From NCBI GenBank assembly GCA_945483525.1, contig CALYRV010000045.1, positions 1-14,689 on the forward strand: DNA of 14,689 bases, given 5' to 3'. Below are positions 1-6,308 of the stretch, in pieces. Source of the DNA: an uncultured Verrucomicrobiota bacterium. Its GTDB lineage: Bacteria; Verrucomicrobiota; Kiritimatiellia; RFP12; UBA1067. Both the position numbers and the translations under genes were made by a program. Below the pieces are notes generated by a model. It was not told the origin of the DNA. It saw only the letters and a program-made list of their open reading frames with translations, and made no database searches. Within the stretch, counting starts at the first letter, position 1. Each line of letters begins with the position of its first letter.

Positions 1-509
1 AAGATTTATATAATTCATCGCGTATTTGTATCAATGTAAATCACTTGCAAGCAATCAGCGGCTTTTCTTGGAGGGTTTGTGACATTATGGCCTCTACCGG
101 TTGCTTAGTGTCCGAATACAGGAGAAATCTTGAGGCATTCTTCCCTGGTATCCCTATCCCAACATTCACCAATAAATTTGAAGCACGAGAGCAGTGTCGC
201 CGACTTCTTGCAAATGATAATCTTCGGAAAGAGATATCTACGATGTGTCGTCAGATAATCAATGAAAGATATAGATTTAGAAATGTCCTCCATTTGCTTG
301 AGCAGTCATCAGGATTGTGTCTAAGTGCTAGTTCTAGTAAAGGAAATGTCAGCTTCTTGACAGAAGACATCTATTTTTGCCGTCATCGTGCATCTGTAGC
401 AATTCAATGCCTAAAGTTGGCTGCCTGTCAAGTGCCAGGACTAGGGCGTTTATTCGATCAAGTGAAATGTCTACGTCGAATTCAAAAGCATGTGGCAAAG
501 GACTTCTGA
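1..509 (+). CDS. CgeB-like glycosyltransferase, C-terminal part (5' end outside window)
   Basis: The reading frame is open from position 3, so the gene is cut by the window edge; the TTG at 45 is internal and not a credible start. The visible protein begins DLYNSSRICINVNHLQAISG and continues with GFSWRVCDIMAS, then a segment rich in acidic and Arg residues and ending with RYRFRNVLHLL. This order (Asn-rich strand, GFS-R-DIMA turn, hydrophobic strand, helix ending in an R-[FY] motif) is the C-terminal nucleotide-sugar-binding half of GT-B enzymes related to spore maturation protein CgeB (Glyco_trans_1_2 type). The last 50 or so residues have no motif I recognise. Likely role is adding a sugar to a surface polysaccharide, in line with the SGNH and acetyltransferase genes downstream. 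Family call is good; substrate cannot be told. Confidence 0.7.
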   Translation, partial: DLYNSSRICINVNHLQAISGFSWRVCDIMASTGCLVSEYRRNLEAFFPGIPIPTFTNKFEAREQCRRLLANDNLRKEISTMCRQIINERYRFRNVLHLLEQSSGLCLSASSSKGNVSFLTEDIYFCRHRASVAIQCLKLAACQVPGLGRLFDQVKCLRRIQKHVAKDF

Positions 510-510
510 T

Positions 511-537
511 ACGGATACTTGAGTGTCTGGTTTCCGT
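511..537 (+). terminator. Imperfect hairpin after the glycosyltransferase stop
   Basis: ACGGATAC (511-518) pairs with GTTTCCGT (530-537) at 7 of 8 positions around an 11-base loop, starting two bases after the stop codon. No T-run follows, so it is not a textbook intrinsic terminator; it may be only a weak mRNA 3' structure. The rest of 538-609 holds nothing I can identify apart from the ribosome-binding site of the next gene. Confidence 0.25.
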
Positions 538-609
538 AAACGAAAACGAAGGATTGTTTGCCTAATCAACGGCTAGGGGTCTCTTGGAAACGCACTTAAA
601 GGCTTCGTA

Positions 610-1509
610 ATGCGCAGCAGGAATAATATTGTTTATAAACTAGCGATTAAATTCAGCTCGATCTTTCTCTGGTCGCCGACCAGAGCGAAGGCCTATCGCG
701 AGTCTCGCCTTAAAGACAATCCGTTCCCAGATGTCCTAAAGAACGCCTATACGCTGCCGCTACTCAAAGACACGATCGATACGGTTGTTTTGGGATCATC
801 TCATGCCCACTATGGCTTTCATGCGGAAGGATCGGTCTTTAACCTGGGCGGAACTTCATGCGATCTTTTCCACTCTTTCGAATTGTATCAATGGTTGAAT
901 AATCAAGGTTTCGACAAGATTAAGACTATCATTCTCTTTTATGACGTCTTCTCGCCGGGATTTGTCTTGGAGATGACCTCTGATGCCGAATTGCACATTC
1001 CCTATGAAATCTGCTTCGGAATTGGCGATCGCAGCGAATTGCGAGGCGTCTCACCGAAAACTAAATACGTGCTAGAAGAACGAGCGAAATTTCATTACCG
1101 AAAGCAAACGCCAGATCTATCGTGGCGGGGGAATGGGGATCATGATGTAGATATGAGCTGGATTGACCTTGATACTAGAATCGCAGGACATCTTAAGCAC
1201 TGTCGACGCGGAAGTCGCCAAACTGAATATGTCGAGAAGATGCTCAATCTCGCTAAGGATCGCGCAGACCGATTCATCGTCGTACTTCCGCCGCTTCGTG
1301 CGGATTACCGCAATAAGCTGACAGAGGATTCGCCTACTCTTTTCCCAGAACTCTTTGATCTTATGAGCAAGGAGCCAACTCTTAAGCTCCTTGATTATCA
1401 CGACTGCTCATTGTTTACCGATCGTGATTTTATGGACTGTGATCATCTCAATGCCCAGGGAGTCGTAAAACTTACTCGTATCATCAATGAAGACAGAATC
1501 AACTTGTGA
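610..1509 (+). CDS. SGNH-type hydrolase-fold protein of a polysaccharide locus
   Basis: A 299-residue protein. The strand-turn motif [11 protein letters not shown] (residues 59-69) matches block I of the SGNH/GDSL fold with GSS in place of GDS, putting the likely nucleophile at Ser64. NLGGTSCD about 20 residues later fits block II, and D276-C-D-H279 followed by LNAQG near the C-terminus fits the DxxH block that supplies the Asp-His pair. Such proteins in surface-glycan loci usually act as acetyl esterases or O-acetyltransferases (AlgJ/AlgX-like); which of these applies cannot be read from sequence. The N-terminal hydrophobic stretch ([11 protein letters not shown]) is short and preceded by Arg/Lys, a possible anchor. 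Start ATG is supported by TAAAGG at 597-602, 7 bases upstream. The stop overlaps the region before the acetyltransferase start, so the two are co-transcribed. TTA/CTA/TCA codons are used (for example L11, L43, S63), unlike genes after position 5050. Confidence 0.65.
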   Translation: MRSRNNIVYKLAIKFSSIFLWSPTRAKAYRESRLKDNPFPDVLKNAYTLPLLKDTIDTVVLGSSHAHYGFHAEGSVFNLGGTSCDLFHSFELYQWLNNQGFDKIKTIILFYDVFSPGFVLEMTSDAELHIPYEICFGIGDRSELRGVSPKTKYVLEERAKFHYRKQTPDLSWRGNGDHDVDMSWIDLDTRIAGHLKHCRRGSRQTEYVEKMLNLAKDRADRFIVVLPPLRADYRNKLTEDSPTLFPELFDLMSKEPTLKLLDYHDCSLFTDRDFMDCDHLNAQGVVKLTRIINEDRINL

Positions 1510-1513
1510 GGGG
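1508..1513 (+). promoter_or_regulatory. Ribosome-binding site that sets the acetyltransferase start
   Basis: GAGGGG overlaps the SGNH stop codon and lies 4 bases before ATG 1518. It favours ATG 1518 over the in-frame GTG at 1506, which would have no such site and would add only four residues. Confidence 0.6.
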
Positions 1514-1517
1514 AATT

Positions 1518-1994
1518 ATGGAGCCATACATACATCCGCTTTCCGATGTTCAGAGTGACGCGATAGGATCAGGAACCCGTATCTGGCAATTTTGTGTCGT
1601 TCTGCCAGAGGCCGCTATTGGATCCGACTGTAACATTTGCTCTCATTGCTTCGTAGAAGGGGGTGCTGTTATCGGCGATCGTGTTACCGTTAAATGCGGG
1701 GTTCAGATCTGGGACGGAGTCACGCTGGAAGACGATGTCTTTGTCGGAGCGAATGTAACCTTTACCAACGATCGACACCCAAGATCCGGCAATCATAATT
1801 TTATTCTTGAGAAAACGACTGTAAAGCGTGGTGCCTCAATCGGTGCCGGTGCAGTTATCCTGCCAGGCGTGACAATCGGTGAGAATGCTGTTGTTGGTGC
1901 TGGAGCAGTTGTAACGAAGGATGTGCCGGACGACGCAACAGTGGTCGGCAACCCGACTCGTATTCTTTATCATAAATCGATAATTTCGGTCTGA
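1518..1994 (+). CDS. Hexapeptide-repeat sugar N-acetyltransferase (WlbB/FdtC-like)
   Basis: A 158-residue protein made almost entirely of left-handed beta-helix hexapeptide repeats of the form [IV]G-x4. The opening IHPLSDV, then [12 protein letters not shown], then [32 protein letters not shown] and FTNDRHPRS are the characteristic order of the acetyl-CoA-dependent N-acetyltransferases that modify 3-amino sugars on nucleotide carriers (WlbB/WbpD on UDP-sugars, FdtC/QdtC on dTDP-sugars). Active as a trimer in the cytoplasm in the known family members. The carrier nucleotide and exact sugar cannot be decided because the matching aminotransferase and oxidoreductase genes are not in the window. 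It is probably translated with the preceding SGNH gene (8-base gap between stop and start) and completes the visible part of a surface-polysaccharide locus. Confidence 0.8.
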   Translation: MEPYIHPLSDVQSDAIGSGTRIWQFCVVLPEAAIGSDCNICSHCFVEGGAVIGDRVTVKCGVQIWDGVTLEDDVFVGANVTFTNDRHPRSGNHNFILEKTTVKRGASIGAGAVILPGVTIGENAVVGAGAVVTKDVPDDATVVGNPTRILYHKSIISV

Positions 1995-2035
1995 CCGATT
2001 TTCTCGAATTATGATAATCGTCTAGGAATCACAAA

Positions 2036-2167
2036 ATGAAACTCGCCATCTATAAAGATACATTTGCTAATAACCGCGGGGCGGATATTGCGGTGAAGAA
2101 CTTGGCAGAAGGCCTCGCCGAGCGCGGGCAATCGGTTACGCCTTTATGCAGAGAACTTGCTTCCTGA
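2036..2167 (+). pseudogene. 5' fragment of a family-4 glycosyltransferase
   Basis: ATG 2036 has AGGAA seven bases upstream and encodes 34 residues (MKLAIYKDTFANNRGADIAV and on to about position 2137) that match the N-terminus of the intact glycosyltransferase at 2923 at all but two positions. By eye 91 of 102 bases agree, including an unbroken run of 35. After GTT at 2135-2137 similarity stops and the frame closes nine codons later at TGA 2165-2167. The full family member is about 310 residues, so this is a broken copy. A 43-residue peptide could still be translated, since the ribosome-binding site is intact. Most of the base differences are silent, so the copy diverged while it was still under selection. 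Confidence 0.85.
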
Positions 2168-2210
2168 TACTAAGCTAAATCGCCAACAGTTGTTAAAGCG
2201 AATGTATTGA
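2139..2210 (+). pseudogene. Orphan C-terminal remnant fused to the broken glycosyltransferase
   Basis: In a different frame from the 5' fragment, an open stretch from 2139 to TGA 2208-2210 encodes a 23-residue tail beginning RLYAENLLPD and ending LLKRMY. The pattern R-x-Y-x-x-E ... [NR]-x-x-[IL]L resembles the last helix of family-4 glycosyltransferases (compare RVYCGERYSREKIL in the intact gene). It could therefore be the end of the same broken gene after a large internal, frame-shifting deletion, or the end of an unrelated gene. The toxin gene on the other strand overlaps its last 18 bases. Confidence 0.4.
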
Positions 2211-2489
2211 ACTAATAAGGAAATGCCCATGTCGAACGGAGAGGATATCGACATTGCGACCTTTGAGGCGATAGATGACCCTATAGTCGCCGACCAAAAG
2301 TTCGCGAACATCTTCTCGTCTAAGCTCAACCACGCGGCCGCCGGATTCCGGGAAATCCTTCAGGATCTCAACCGTCGCCATAATACGCTCGCGCCACTTA
2401 ATGACGGTTGGCCAATCTTGGCTTTCTATCGCAATATAGCGTTCGCACTGAAGCAAACGCATCATCGCTCTCGGCGTCCAACGAATCAC
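2193..2489 (-). CDS. ParE/RelE-superfamily toxin
   Basis: A 98-residue protein opening MIRWTPRAMMRLLQCERYIA, with the ParE/RelE hallmarks in order: [IV]xWTxxA at the N-terminus, a helix with WRERI (about residues 32-36), LKDFPESGGRVVE (about 43-55), REL (62-64), YRVIYRL (69-75) and VDILSVRHGHF (80-90). Members either block DNA gyrase (ParE) or cleave mRNA on the ribosome (RelE); the FPxSG-R-v-E and YRviY spacing leans to ParE, but the mode cannot be proven from sequence. Start is GTG at 2489-2487, overlapping the antitoxin TGA in a GTGA arrangement, so translation is coupled to the antitoxin. It belongs to a stability module inserted on the opposite strand within the glycosyltransferase patch. 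Its stop lies inside the remnant of the preceding broken gene. Confidence 0.85.
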   Translation of the reverse strand: MIRWTPRAMMRLLQCERYIAIESQDWPTVIKWRERIMATVEILKDFPESGGRVVELRREDVRELLVGDYRVIYRLKGRNVDILSVRHGHFLISSIHSL

Positions 2490-2833
2490 AGACCCAATTC
2501 CCTTCGGAGGCTATCTTCCTCTTCACTGAGTCGATTGAGAAACTCATTGTGCGTCAGGTATTCACCGCGGGCAAGCTCGGTCTCTGCAACCTTAACATCA
2601 TCAATTAATTCGCGATATGCAATGTATTCTTCCCAGTCGGCAATGTTCCCGATCAAGGTCGTCGGCTTGCCGTTCTGCGTGATGAAGAGCGGGCGATGTG
2701 ACTCGGCAACCTGCTTAAAGCAGGAGGCAAGATTGTTGCGACATTCCGAGAAAGAGATAACATCTTCCGTCATCACCGGGCGCGGAATGCGCGTTCGATT
2801 TCGCCTTACGGTGGACTTTTCAAGTATTTGCAT
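2486..2833 (-). CDS. Phd/YefM-family antitoxin
   Basis: A 115-residue protein. After a basic N-terminal extension (residues 1-20) the core runs VISFSECRNNLASCFKQVAE, HRPLFITQNGKPTTLIGNIADWEEY, which is the Phd/YefM DNA-binding fold (S-E-x-R-x-N-L, then a beta hairpin with NGKP). The C-terminal part, acidic and helical (ELIDDVKVAETELARGEY and SEEEDSLRRELG), is where such antitoxins wrap their toxin. The upstream start at 2833 is preferred over M21 because GGAGGT lies five bases before it and a near-consensus promoter sits further up; this makes the protein slightly longer than typical members. It is expected to neutralise the overlapping ParE-like toxin and to repress its own promoter. Confidence 0.85.
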   Translation of the reverse strand: MQILEKSTVRRNRTRIPRPVMTEDVISFSECRNNLASCFKQVAESHRPLFITQNGKPTTLIGNIADWEEYIAYRELIDDVKVAETELARGEYLTHNEFLNRLSEEEDSLRRELGL

Positions 2834-2859
2834 ATTTAACCTCCGACAACCATATTGAC

Positions 2860-2888
2860 ATTGTACACGATTATGTCCATCGCGTCAA
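2860..2888 (-). promoter_or_regulatory. Near-consensus promoter of the toxin-antitoxin operon
   Basis: On the minus strand TTGACG (2888-2883) and TACAAT (2865-2860) are separated by exactly 17 bases, an almost ideal sigma70-type promoter. The leader then carries GGAGGT (2844-2839), five bases before the antitoxin ATG. The short imperfect repeat CAA-N5-TTG between -10 and the ribosome-binding site is a possible but weak operator for antitoxin autoregulation. Confidence 0.75.
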
Positions 2889-2905
2889 GGGCCAATCTAA
2901 GTCTC

Positions 2906-2911
2906 TACTAT
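2906..2911 (+). promoter_or_regulatory. -10-like box just before the intact glycosyltransferase
   Basis: TACTAT lies 11 bases before ATG 2923 and there is no Shine-Dalgarno sequence between them. If used, the transcript would start only a few bases before the start codon. No convincing -35 box is seen at the expected distance, so this is tentative. Confidence 0.3.
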
Positions 2912-2922
2912 CACAATCATAT

Positions 2923-3855
2923 ATGAAGATTGCCATCTATAAAGACACGTTCGCCAATAACCGCGGGGCGGATATCGCGGTGAAGAACTTGGCAGAAGGC
3001 CTCGCCGAGCGAGGACATTCGGTTGCACTCTTCACGAAAGCTGAGTTCGCGGCGAAGGTGCACGGCGATTACGATATCATCATTTCGACCGGCACGAACG
3101 AGATCCTTGATCTGGCGAAGGCGGATCGACTGCCTCCGATTGTGCAACAGTTCCACACCGATCCTGCATATCCGTTCCGCCATTGGATCAAGAAATGGCG
3201 CCGCAATCGCGCGATAAAAACGGCGCTTGAGAAAGTCGCAGCAATCCAAGTTCTACGCGAAGAACACCGCACAACCCTGAAGAAGCTGGGTATTGCGGCC
3301 CCACGTGTCGAGGTTATCGGCAACTGGTCTTCATTCGCGAATAAAATCCACTCTCCAACTCCCACTCGGAACTCCAACTCGAAGATTATTCTTTGCCCTG
3401 GGGCGCTCAACAAAGATAAGAACCAGAAACTCCTCGTCGACGCCTTCCGCACGATTGCCGCAGACTTTCCTGATTGGGAGGTACATCTCTACGGGAAAGG
3501 CAAGCCGACCTTCAAACCGCATCCGCAGGTGAAACTCAAGGGCTACGCCGATCTCGCCGAGCCCTACGCGACGTGCGCCTTCGTCGCCTTTCCTTCGAAG
3601 ACCGAGGGCTTCGGACTCGTCATCGCCGATGCCGCTGCGTTTGGTAAGCCGACCCTCTGCATCAAGGACTGGATCGGCTGCGGCTTTGTCGTCCCCGGGA
3701 CTGTCCCAGCTTTTGCCGCAGGTCTGCGGCGGCTGATGATGGATGTCAGTTTGCGGCGGCAGATGGGCGAGCGCGCGAGAGTATATTGCGGCGAACGCTA
3801 CTCCCGCGAGAAGATTCTCGATCAGTGGGAAGCGCTGCTGGCAGACATAGCGTAG
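2923..3855 (+). CDS. Family-4 (GT-B) glycosyltransferase
   Basis: A 310-residue retaining-type glycosyltransferase that probably transfers a sugar from a nucleotide donor to a surface glycan in the cytoplasm. The N-terminal Rossmann half opens MKIAIYKDTFANNRGADIAV; the C-terminal donor-binding half has IILCPGALNKDKNQKLLVDAF (about residues 156-176), VHLYGKG (about 188-194), then SKTEGFGLVIADAAAFGKP. In that last motif E228 is followed after seven residues by D236, where the family usually has a second Glu. The C-terminus ends RYSREKILDQWEALL. No ribosome-binding site is visible before ATG 2923, although the broken sister copy at 2036 has one. A degenerate ACTC-rich stretch encodes HSPTPTRNSNSK (near residues 144-155) in the inter-domain linker. 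The flanking broken copies at 2036 and 4706 show this gene belongs to a duplicated set. Confidence 0.85.
   Translation: MKIAIYKDTFANNRGADIAVKNLAEGLAERGHSVALFTKAEFAAKVHGDYDIIISTGTNEILDLAKADRLPPIVQQFHTDPAYPFRHWIKKWRRNRAIKTALEKVAAIQVLREEHRTTLKKLGIAAPRVEVIGNWSSFANKIHSPTPTRNSNSKIILCPGALNKDKNQKLLVDAFRTIAADFPDWEVHLYGKGKPTFKPHPQVKLKGYADLAEPYATCAFVAFPSKTEGFGLVIADAAAFGKPTLCIKDWIGCGFVVPGTVPAFAAGLRRLMMDVSLRRQMGERARVYCGERYSREKILDQWEALLADIA
3353..3380 (+). repeat. Degenerate ACTC-rich repeat inside the glycosyltransferase
   Basis: CTCCAACTC occurs at 3353-3361 and again at 3372-3380, joined by CCACTCGGAA, giving a loose 6-7 base rhythm. It encodes a Ser/Thr/Pro/Asn stretch between the two glycosyltransferase domains. 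It is weaker than the other arrays in the window and could be chance. Confidence 0.4.
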
Positions 3856-3864
3856 CCAAGACGA

Positions 3865-3894
3865 TGGTGCAAGCAGCTGTGGTGCAAGCAGCTG
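3865..3894 (+). repeat. 15-bp direct tandem repeat, two copies
   Basis: TGGTGCAAGCAGCTG occurs at 3865-3879 and immediately again at 3880-3894, followed by a partial GGTG. It starts ten bases after the glycosyltransferase stop codon and before the promoter region of the membrane-protein gene. Unit contains the palindrome CAGCTG. Confidence 0.8.
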
Positions 3895-3918
3895 GGTGAA
3901 ACGTAAGATATTTTGTGA

Positions 3919-3939
3919 TACAATTCTCATTGTGGAGGT
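3919..3939 (+). promoter_or_regulatory. -10 box and strong ribosome-binding site of the membrane protein
   Basis: TACAAT at 3919-3924 is a good -10 box, but no matching -35 is evident (the region 17 bases upstream reads GTGAAA). GGAGGT at 3934-3939, nine bases before ATG 3949, is a near-perfect Shine-Dalgarno sequence and fixes the start; the ATG at 3941 is followed at once by TAA and cannot be used. Confidence 0.5.
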
Positions 3940-3948
3940 AATGTAAAA

Positions 3949-4704
3949 ATGGAAAAACGATTCGCCCTTGCTCCGATGATCTGGTTTGTGGCGCTATTAG
4001 TGTTTTCCGTGATGGGAGGCGTGATGGACCCTGCCGTGCTGATCCGTAATTTCGATCAAGGAGGGTATTCCCCTTTCGAGCTTTTGACCTTGCCTTTCTT
4101 TGCGGCTATTATTCCGCTTATATGGTGGAAATGTCCATTCGCCGGTTCCAAGGTGCGGCGGATAGTTCTCTGTTCCATGGTTAGCGTTGTTGTGGTCATG
4201 GCGCTTGTTAAGGAAATGGATCTTCATCTTGTAGCCATTCACTGGCTTTATCCGGATATTGTCGCGAATGACGGAAGTCTTCTGCCCGGACTTTATAAGC
4301 CGAACGGCAAGATGCTCGTCGGCACGCCGTTCAAGATGCGCGTCCTTACCAATGCCGGTGTCCCGGTCGGGATGAAGGCCTGGATCGTCCTGTACTTTGT
4401 CGCGTTCTTCGGCGTATTTGCCGCGGGTTTCGCCTACCTGTTCAAGATCTGGTTGCTCGGCGTCTTCAAACTCGTCCCGTCCGCATGGTCTTTCGGTTGT
4501 CTGGGCGCTTCCGGCGTGATCGTGCAGATCGCCGACCGTCTGCCTTCATGGCTCGGACATCGTTTTGGTGACTTTTCCACTGCGCGGGCGATGTGCACTG
4601 CGCTTGAAGAGGGCTTCGAGATGATGATTGCCGTCTTTGCGATAATCACCATCTGTCAGGGTTTCCGCGAATTGCGAGGACAAGTCCGTCATTTTGCGGT
4701 GTAA
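3949..4704 (+). CDS. Polytopic membrane protein of unknown family
   Basis: A 251-residue protein with five or six hydrophobic segments (about residues 9-25, 44-60, 71-87, 144-168, perhaps 182-197, and 222-237). Charged motifs sit at membrane edges: KEMDLH (88-93) directly after the third segment and ALEEGFEMM (218-226) entering the last one. A soluble loop (about 95-140) contains GLYKPNGKMLVGTPFKMR. I do not recognise the family and assign no function; the acidic pair inside the last segment could be functional. It lies between the intact glycosyltransferase and a 3' remnant of another copy, which starts directly after this gene's stop, so it may have arrived with the same rearrangement. It has its own -10 box and ribosome-binding site, so is probably expressed independently. 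Confidence 0.7.
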   Translation: MEKRFALAPMIWFVALLVFSVMGGVMDPAVLIRNFDQGGYSPFELLTLPFFAAIIPLIWWKCPFAGSKVRRIVLCSMVSVVVVMALVKEMDLHLVAIHWLYPDIVANDGSLLPGLYKPNGKMLVGTPFKMRVLTNAGVPVGMKAWIVLYFVAFFGVFAAGFAYLFKIWLLGVFKLVPSAWSFGCLGASGVIVQIADRLPSWLGHRFGDFSTARAMCTALEEGFEMMIAVFAIITICQGFRELRGQVRHFAV

Positions 4705-4705
4705 T

Positions 4706-4849
4706 CATCCGGGGACTGTCCCCGGCTTTGCAACGGGGATGCGGCGGCTGATGACGGACGAGCCCCTCCGGCGGCAGCTGGGCGAACGGGCGCGGGCATA
4801 TTGCGCCGAGCATCATTCGCACGAGCGGACTTTAGTTGGCATGTGTTAA
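4706..4849 (+). pseudogene. 3' fragment of a family-4 glycosyltransferase
   Basis: Read in frame from 4706 to TAA 4847-4849, this encodes HPGTVPGFATGMRRLMTDEP followed by LRRQLGERARAYCAEHHSHE and a short unrelated tail. It aligns with the intact gene's PGTVPAFAAGLRRLMMDVSL and LRRQMGERARVYCGERYSRE (3694-3813 region), with conserved blocks such as CGGCGGCTGATGA. No start or N-terminal domain is present; the fragment begins one base after the membrane-protein stop. It is the tail of a third glycosyltransferase copy, or the far half of the copy whose head lies at 2036. It also carries the 13-base palindrome GGGGACTGTCCCC (4711-4723). Confidence 0.8.
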
Positions 4850-4860
4850 ATGCTGGGCTA

Positions 4861-4889
4861 TTGACGGCGTCTGTCAGATGTTATATAAT
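4861..4889 (+). promoter_or_regulatory. Near-consensus promoter of the DUF234 ATPase
   Basis: TTGACG (4861-4866) and TATAAT (4884-4889) are separated by 17 bases, the best promoter match on the + strand. The start codon follows 39 bases after the -10 box, with GAGGAA at 4915-4920 as ribosome-binding site. The 8-base palindrome ATAATTAT occurs twice, overlapping the -10 box (4885-4892) and just before the start codon (4920-4927); these could be operator half-sites. Confidence 0.75.
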
Positions 4890-4928
4890 TATGCACTGTT
4901 GGAATAATGCCGACGAGGAATAATTATC

Positions 4929-6299
4929 ATGGAATTTTTGGACAGGATCGACGAGCGTAGGCGTCTGCTTAGGTTTCTGCAGAGCGCCGAGGGCGGTGTT
5001 GCCTGCATCTACGGACGCCGGCGAATCGGTAAGAGCCGGCTATTAGATGAAGTTCTGGGTGAATTCGCTAATGTCGTCTCCTACTGCGCCGACCGAAGTG
5101 AACCGGCGTTGCAACGTGACCGTATGGCACAGGACGTCTCTCGACTGCTGCCTGGATTCTCCGATGTCGCCTATTCGGACTGGAGAGCGTTCTTCGAGCG
5201 CTGGCAGCGTGAAGCACCCCGTGGATCGGTCTTCGTCATCGATGAATTGCCGTATCTGGTCGAGAAGTCGCCGGAATTGCCGAGCGTCTTGCAGAAGATC
5301 GCCGACAATCTTCGTAAGACCGGACAGAAGATCTTCATCTGCGGATCGTCTCAGCGTATGATGCAGGGACTGGTGCTGGACGAGGCAGAGCCGCTCTACG
5401 GACGGTGCCGAGTAATCCTGAAGCTCGGCCCCATCGGTTACGGCTGGTTGCGCAAGGCCTTCCCCGGTTGCTCTCGGCTTCAGCGGCTTGAACATTATTC
5501 GATATGGGGAGGAGTCCCTCGGTACTGGGAGGTCTGTCAAGATGAGGGGGATCTGTGGGAGACGGTTCGGGACGAAGTGTTCTCTCCGAACGGACTTTTC
5601 CATGAAGAGCCGAGTTTTGTCTTGAAAGATGATCTCGAGGGTGCGGCACAGGCCGCCAGCGTGCTGTCGCTGATCGGGCAAGGATCGGAACGTCCGTCGG
5701 AAATGGCGGGACGGCTTCAGGTGCCTCAGACGGCACTGTCACGTCCGCTCAAACGATTGCTGGAATTGGGGCTGATTCGACGTGACATCCCGTTCGGGAA
5801 CGATGTGAAGGGCAATAAGAAGTCGCTTTACAAGTTGGCTGATCCGTTTTTGAACTTCTGGTACGCGTTTGCATTGCCGCACTATTCCGATGCGCAGTTC
5901 CTGCAGAATACGGCGGACTTCCAGCAGATTGAAAAGCCGTTCCGTGTCTTTCTGGGACATGCATGGGAAGAACTGGTGCGGACGACGCTTTTGGCGAAGC
6001 CGCTGCCGGGATCGTCCGTTCGCTGGACCAAGGTCGGGCGTTGGTGGGGAGCGGGCCTTAACCGGCAGCCGCTTGAGGTGGATGTCGTTGCGGAATCGTC
6101 GGACGGGAAGACCCTGCTGGTTGGCGAGGCGAAGCTGAAACTGACGAAGCTCGAAGCCGAACACGCGTTGGCGGAACTGGAGTCCAAGTCGAAGCTTCTG
6201 CCGTTCGCCGCGCGGTATAAGAAGGTCGTCTGTCGTCTTTTCGTGGCTGAGACGTCGCGCTCCGGCGAAGTGTCGCTCGATTGGGCGGAGGAGTTGTAG
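4929..6299 (+). CDS. AAA-type ATPase with C-terminal DUF234 nuclease-like domain
   Basis: A 456-residue cytoplasmic ATPase. Walker A is GRRRIGKS (residues 29-36), Walker B is VFVIDE (101-106), and KIFICGSSQ (about 138-146) fits a sensor strand. A winged-helix segment follows (about 253-290, SEMAGRLQVPQTALSRPLKR then LLELGLIRRD). The C-terminal part (about 320-456) is DUF234, a member of the PD-(D/E)XK nuclease fold: E383-x-D385 then, 15 residues on, E400-A-K402 in LLVGEAK are the likely metal-binding residues, so a nuclease activity is possible. The family is widespread in archaea and bacteria as stand-alone genes with no settled role; a mobile-element or defence link is inference only. It has its own strong promoter and sits at the boundary between the rearranged glycosyltransferase patch and the core-like genes. 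Confidence 0.8.
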   Translation: MEFLDRIDERRRLLRFLQSAEGGVACIYGRRRIGKSRLLDEVLGEFANVVSYCADRSEPALQRDRMAQDVSRLLPGFSDVAYSDWRAFFERWQREAPRGSVFVIDELPYLVEKSPELPSVLQKIADNLRKTGQKIFICGSSQRMMQGLVLDEAEPLYGRCRVILKLGPIGYGWLRKAFPGCSRLQRLEHYSIWGGVPRYWEVCQDEGDLWETVRDEVFSPNGLFHEEPSFVLKDDLEGAAQAASVLSLIGQGSERPSEMAGRLQVPQTALSRPLKRLLELGLIRRDIPFGNDVKGNKKSLYKLADPFLNFWYAFALPHYSDAQFLQNTADFQQIEKPFRVFLGHAWEELVRTTLLAKPLPGSSVRWTKVGRWWGAGLNRQPLEVDVVAESSDGKTLLVGEAKLKLTKLEAEHALAELESKSKLLPFAARYKKVVCRLFVAETSRSGEVSLDWAEEL

Positions 6300-6308
6300 C
6301 CGAATATG

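Noticed and set aside
377..565. Second open frame overlapping the end of the CgeB-like gene, as a possible frame-shifted continuation
   Set aside because: Its translation is Ser/Cys-rich without family features, and the main frame already reads through the recognisable C-terminal domain to its own stop.
2223..2858. A 211-codon + strand frame across the toxin-antitoxin region
   Set aside because: It is antisense to two well-recognised, translationally coupled genes and encodes no recognisable protein.
2860..2922. A divergent promoter for the glycosyltransferase sharing the toxin-antitoxin control region
   Set aside because: No -35/-10 pair with good spacing is visible on the + strand; only the isolated TACTAT box is listed, at low confidence.
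4711..4723. Palindrome GGGGACTGTCCCC as a REP-type or transposase-associated repeat
   Set aside because: It falls inside the glycosyltransferase 3' remnant and aligns with CCGGGACTGTCCCA of the intact gene, so homology explains it; no second copy or transposase is nearby.
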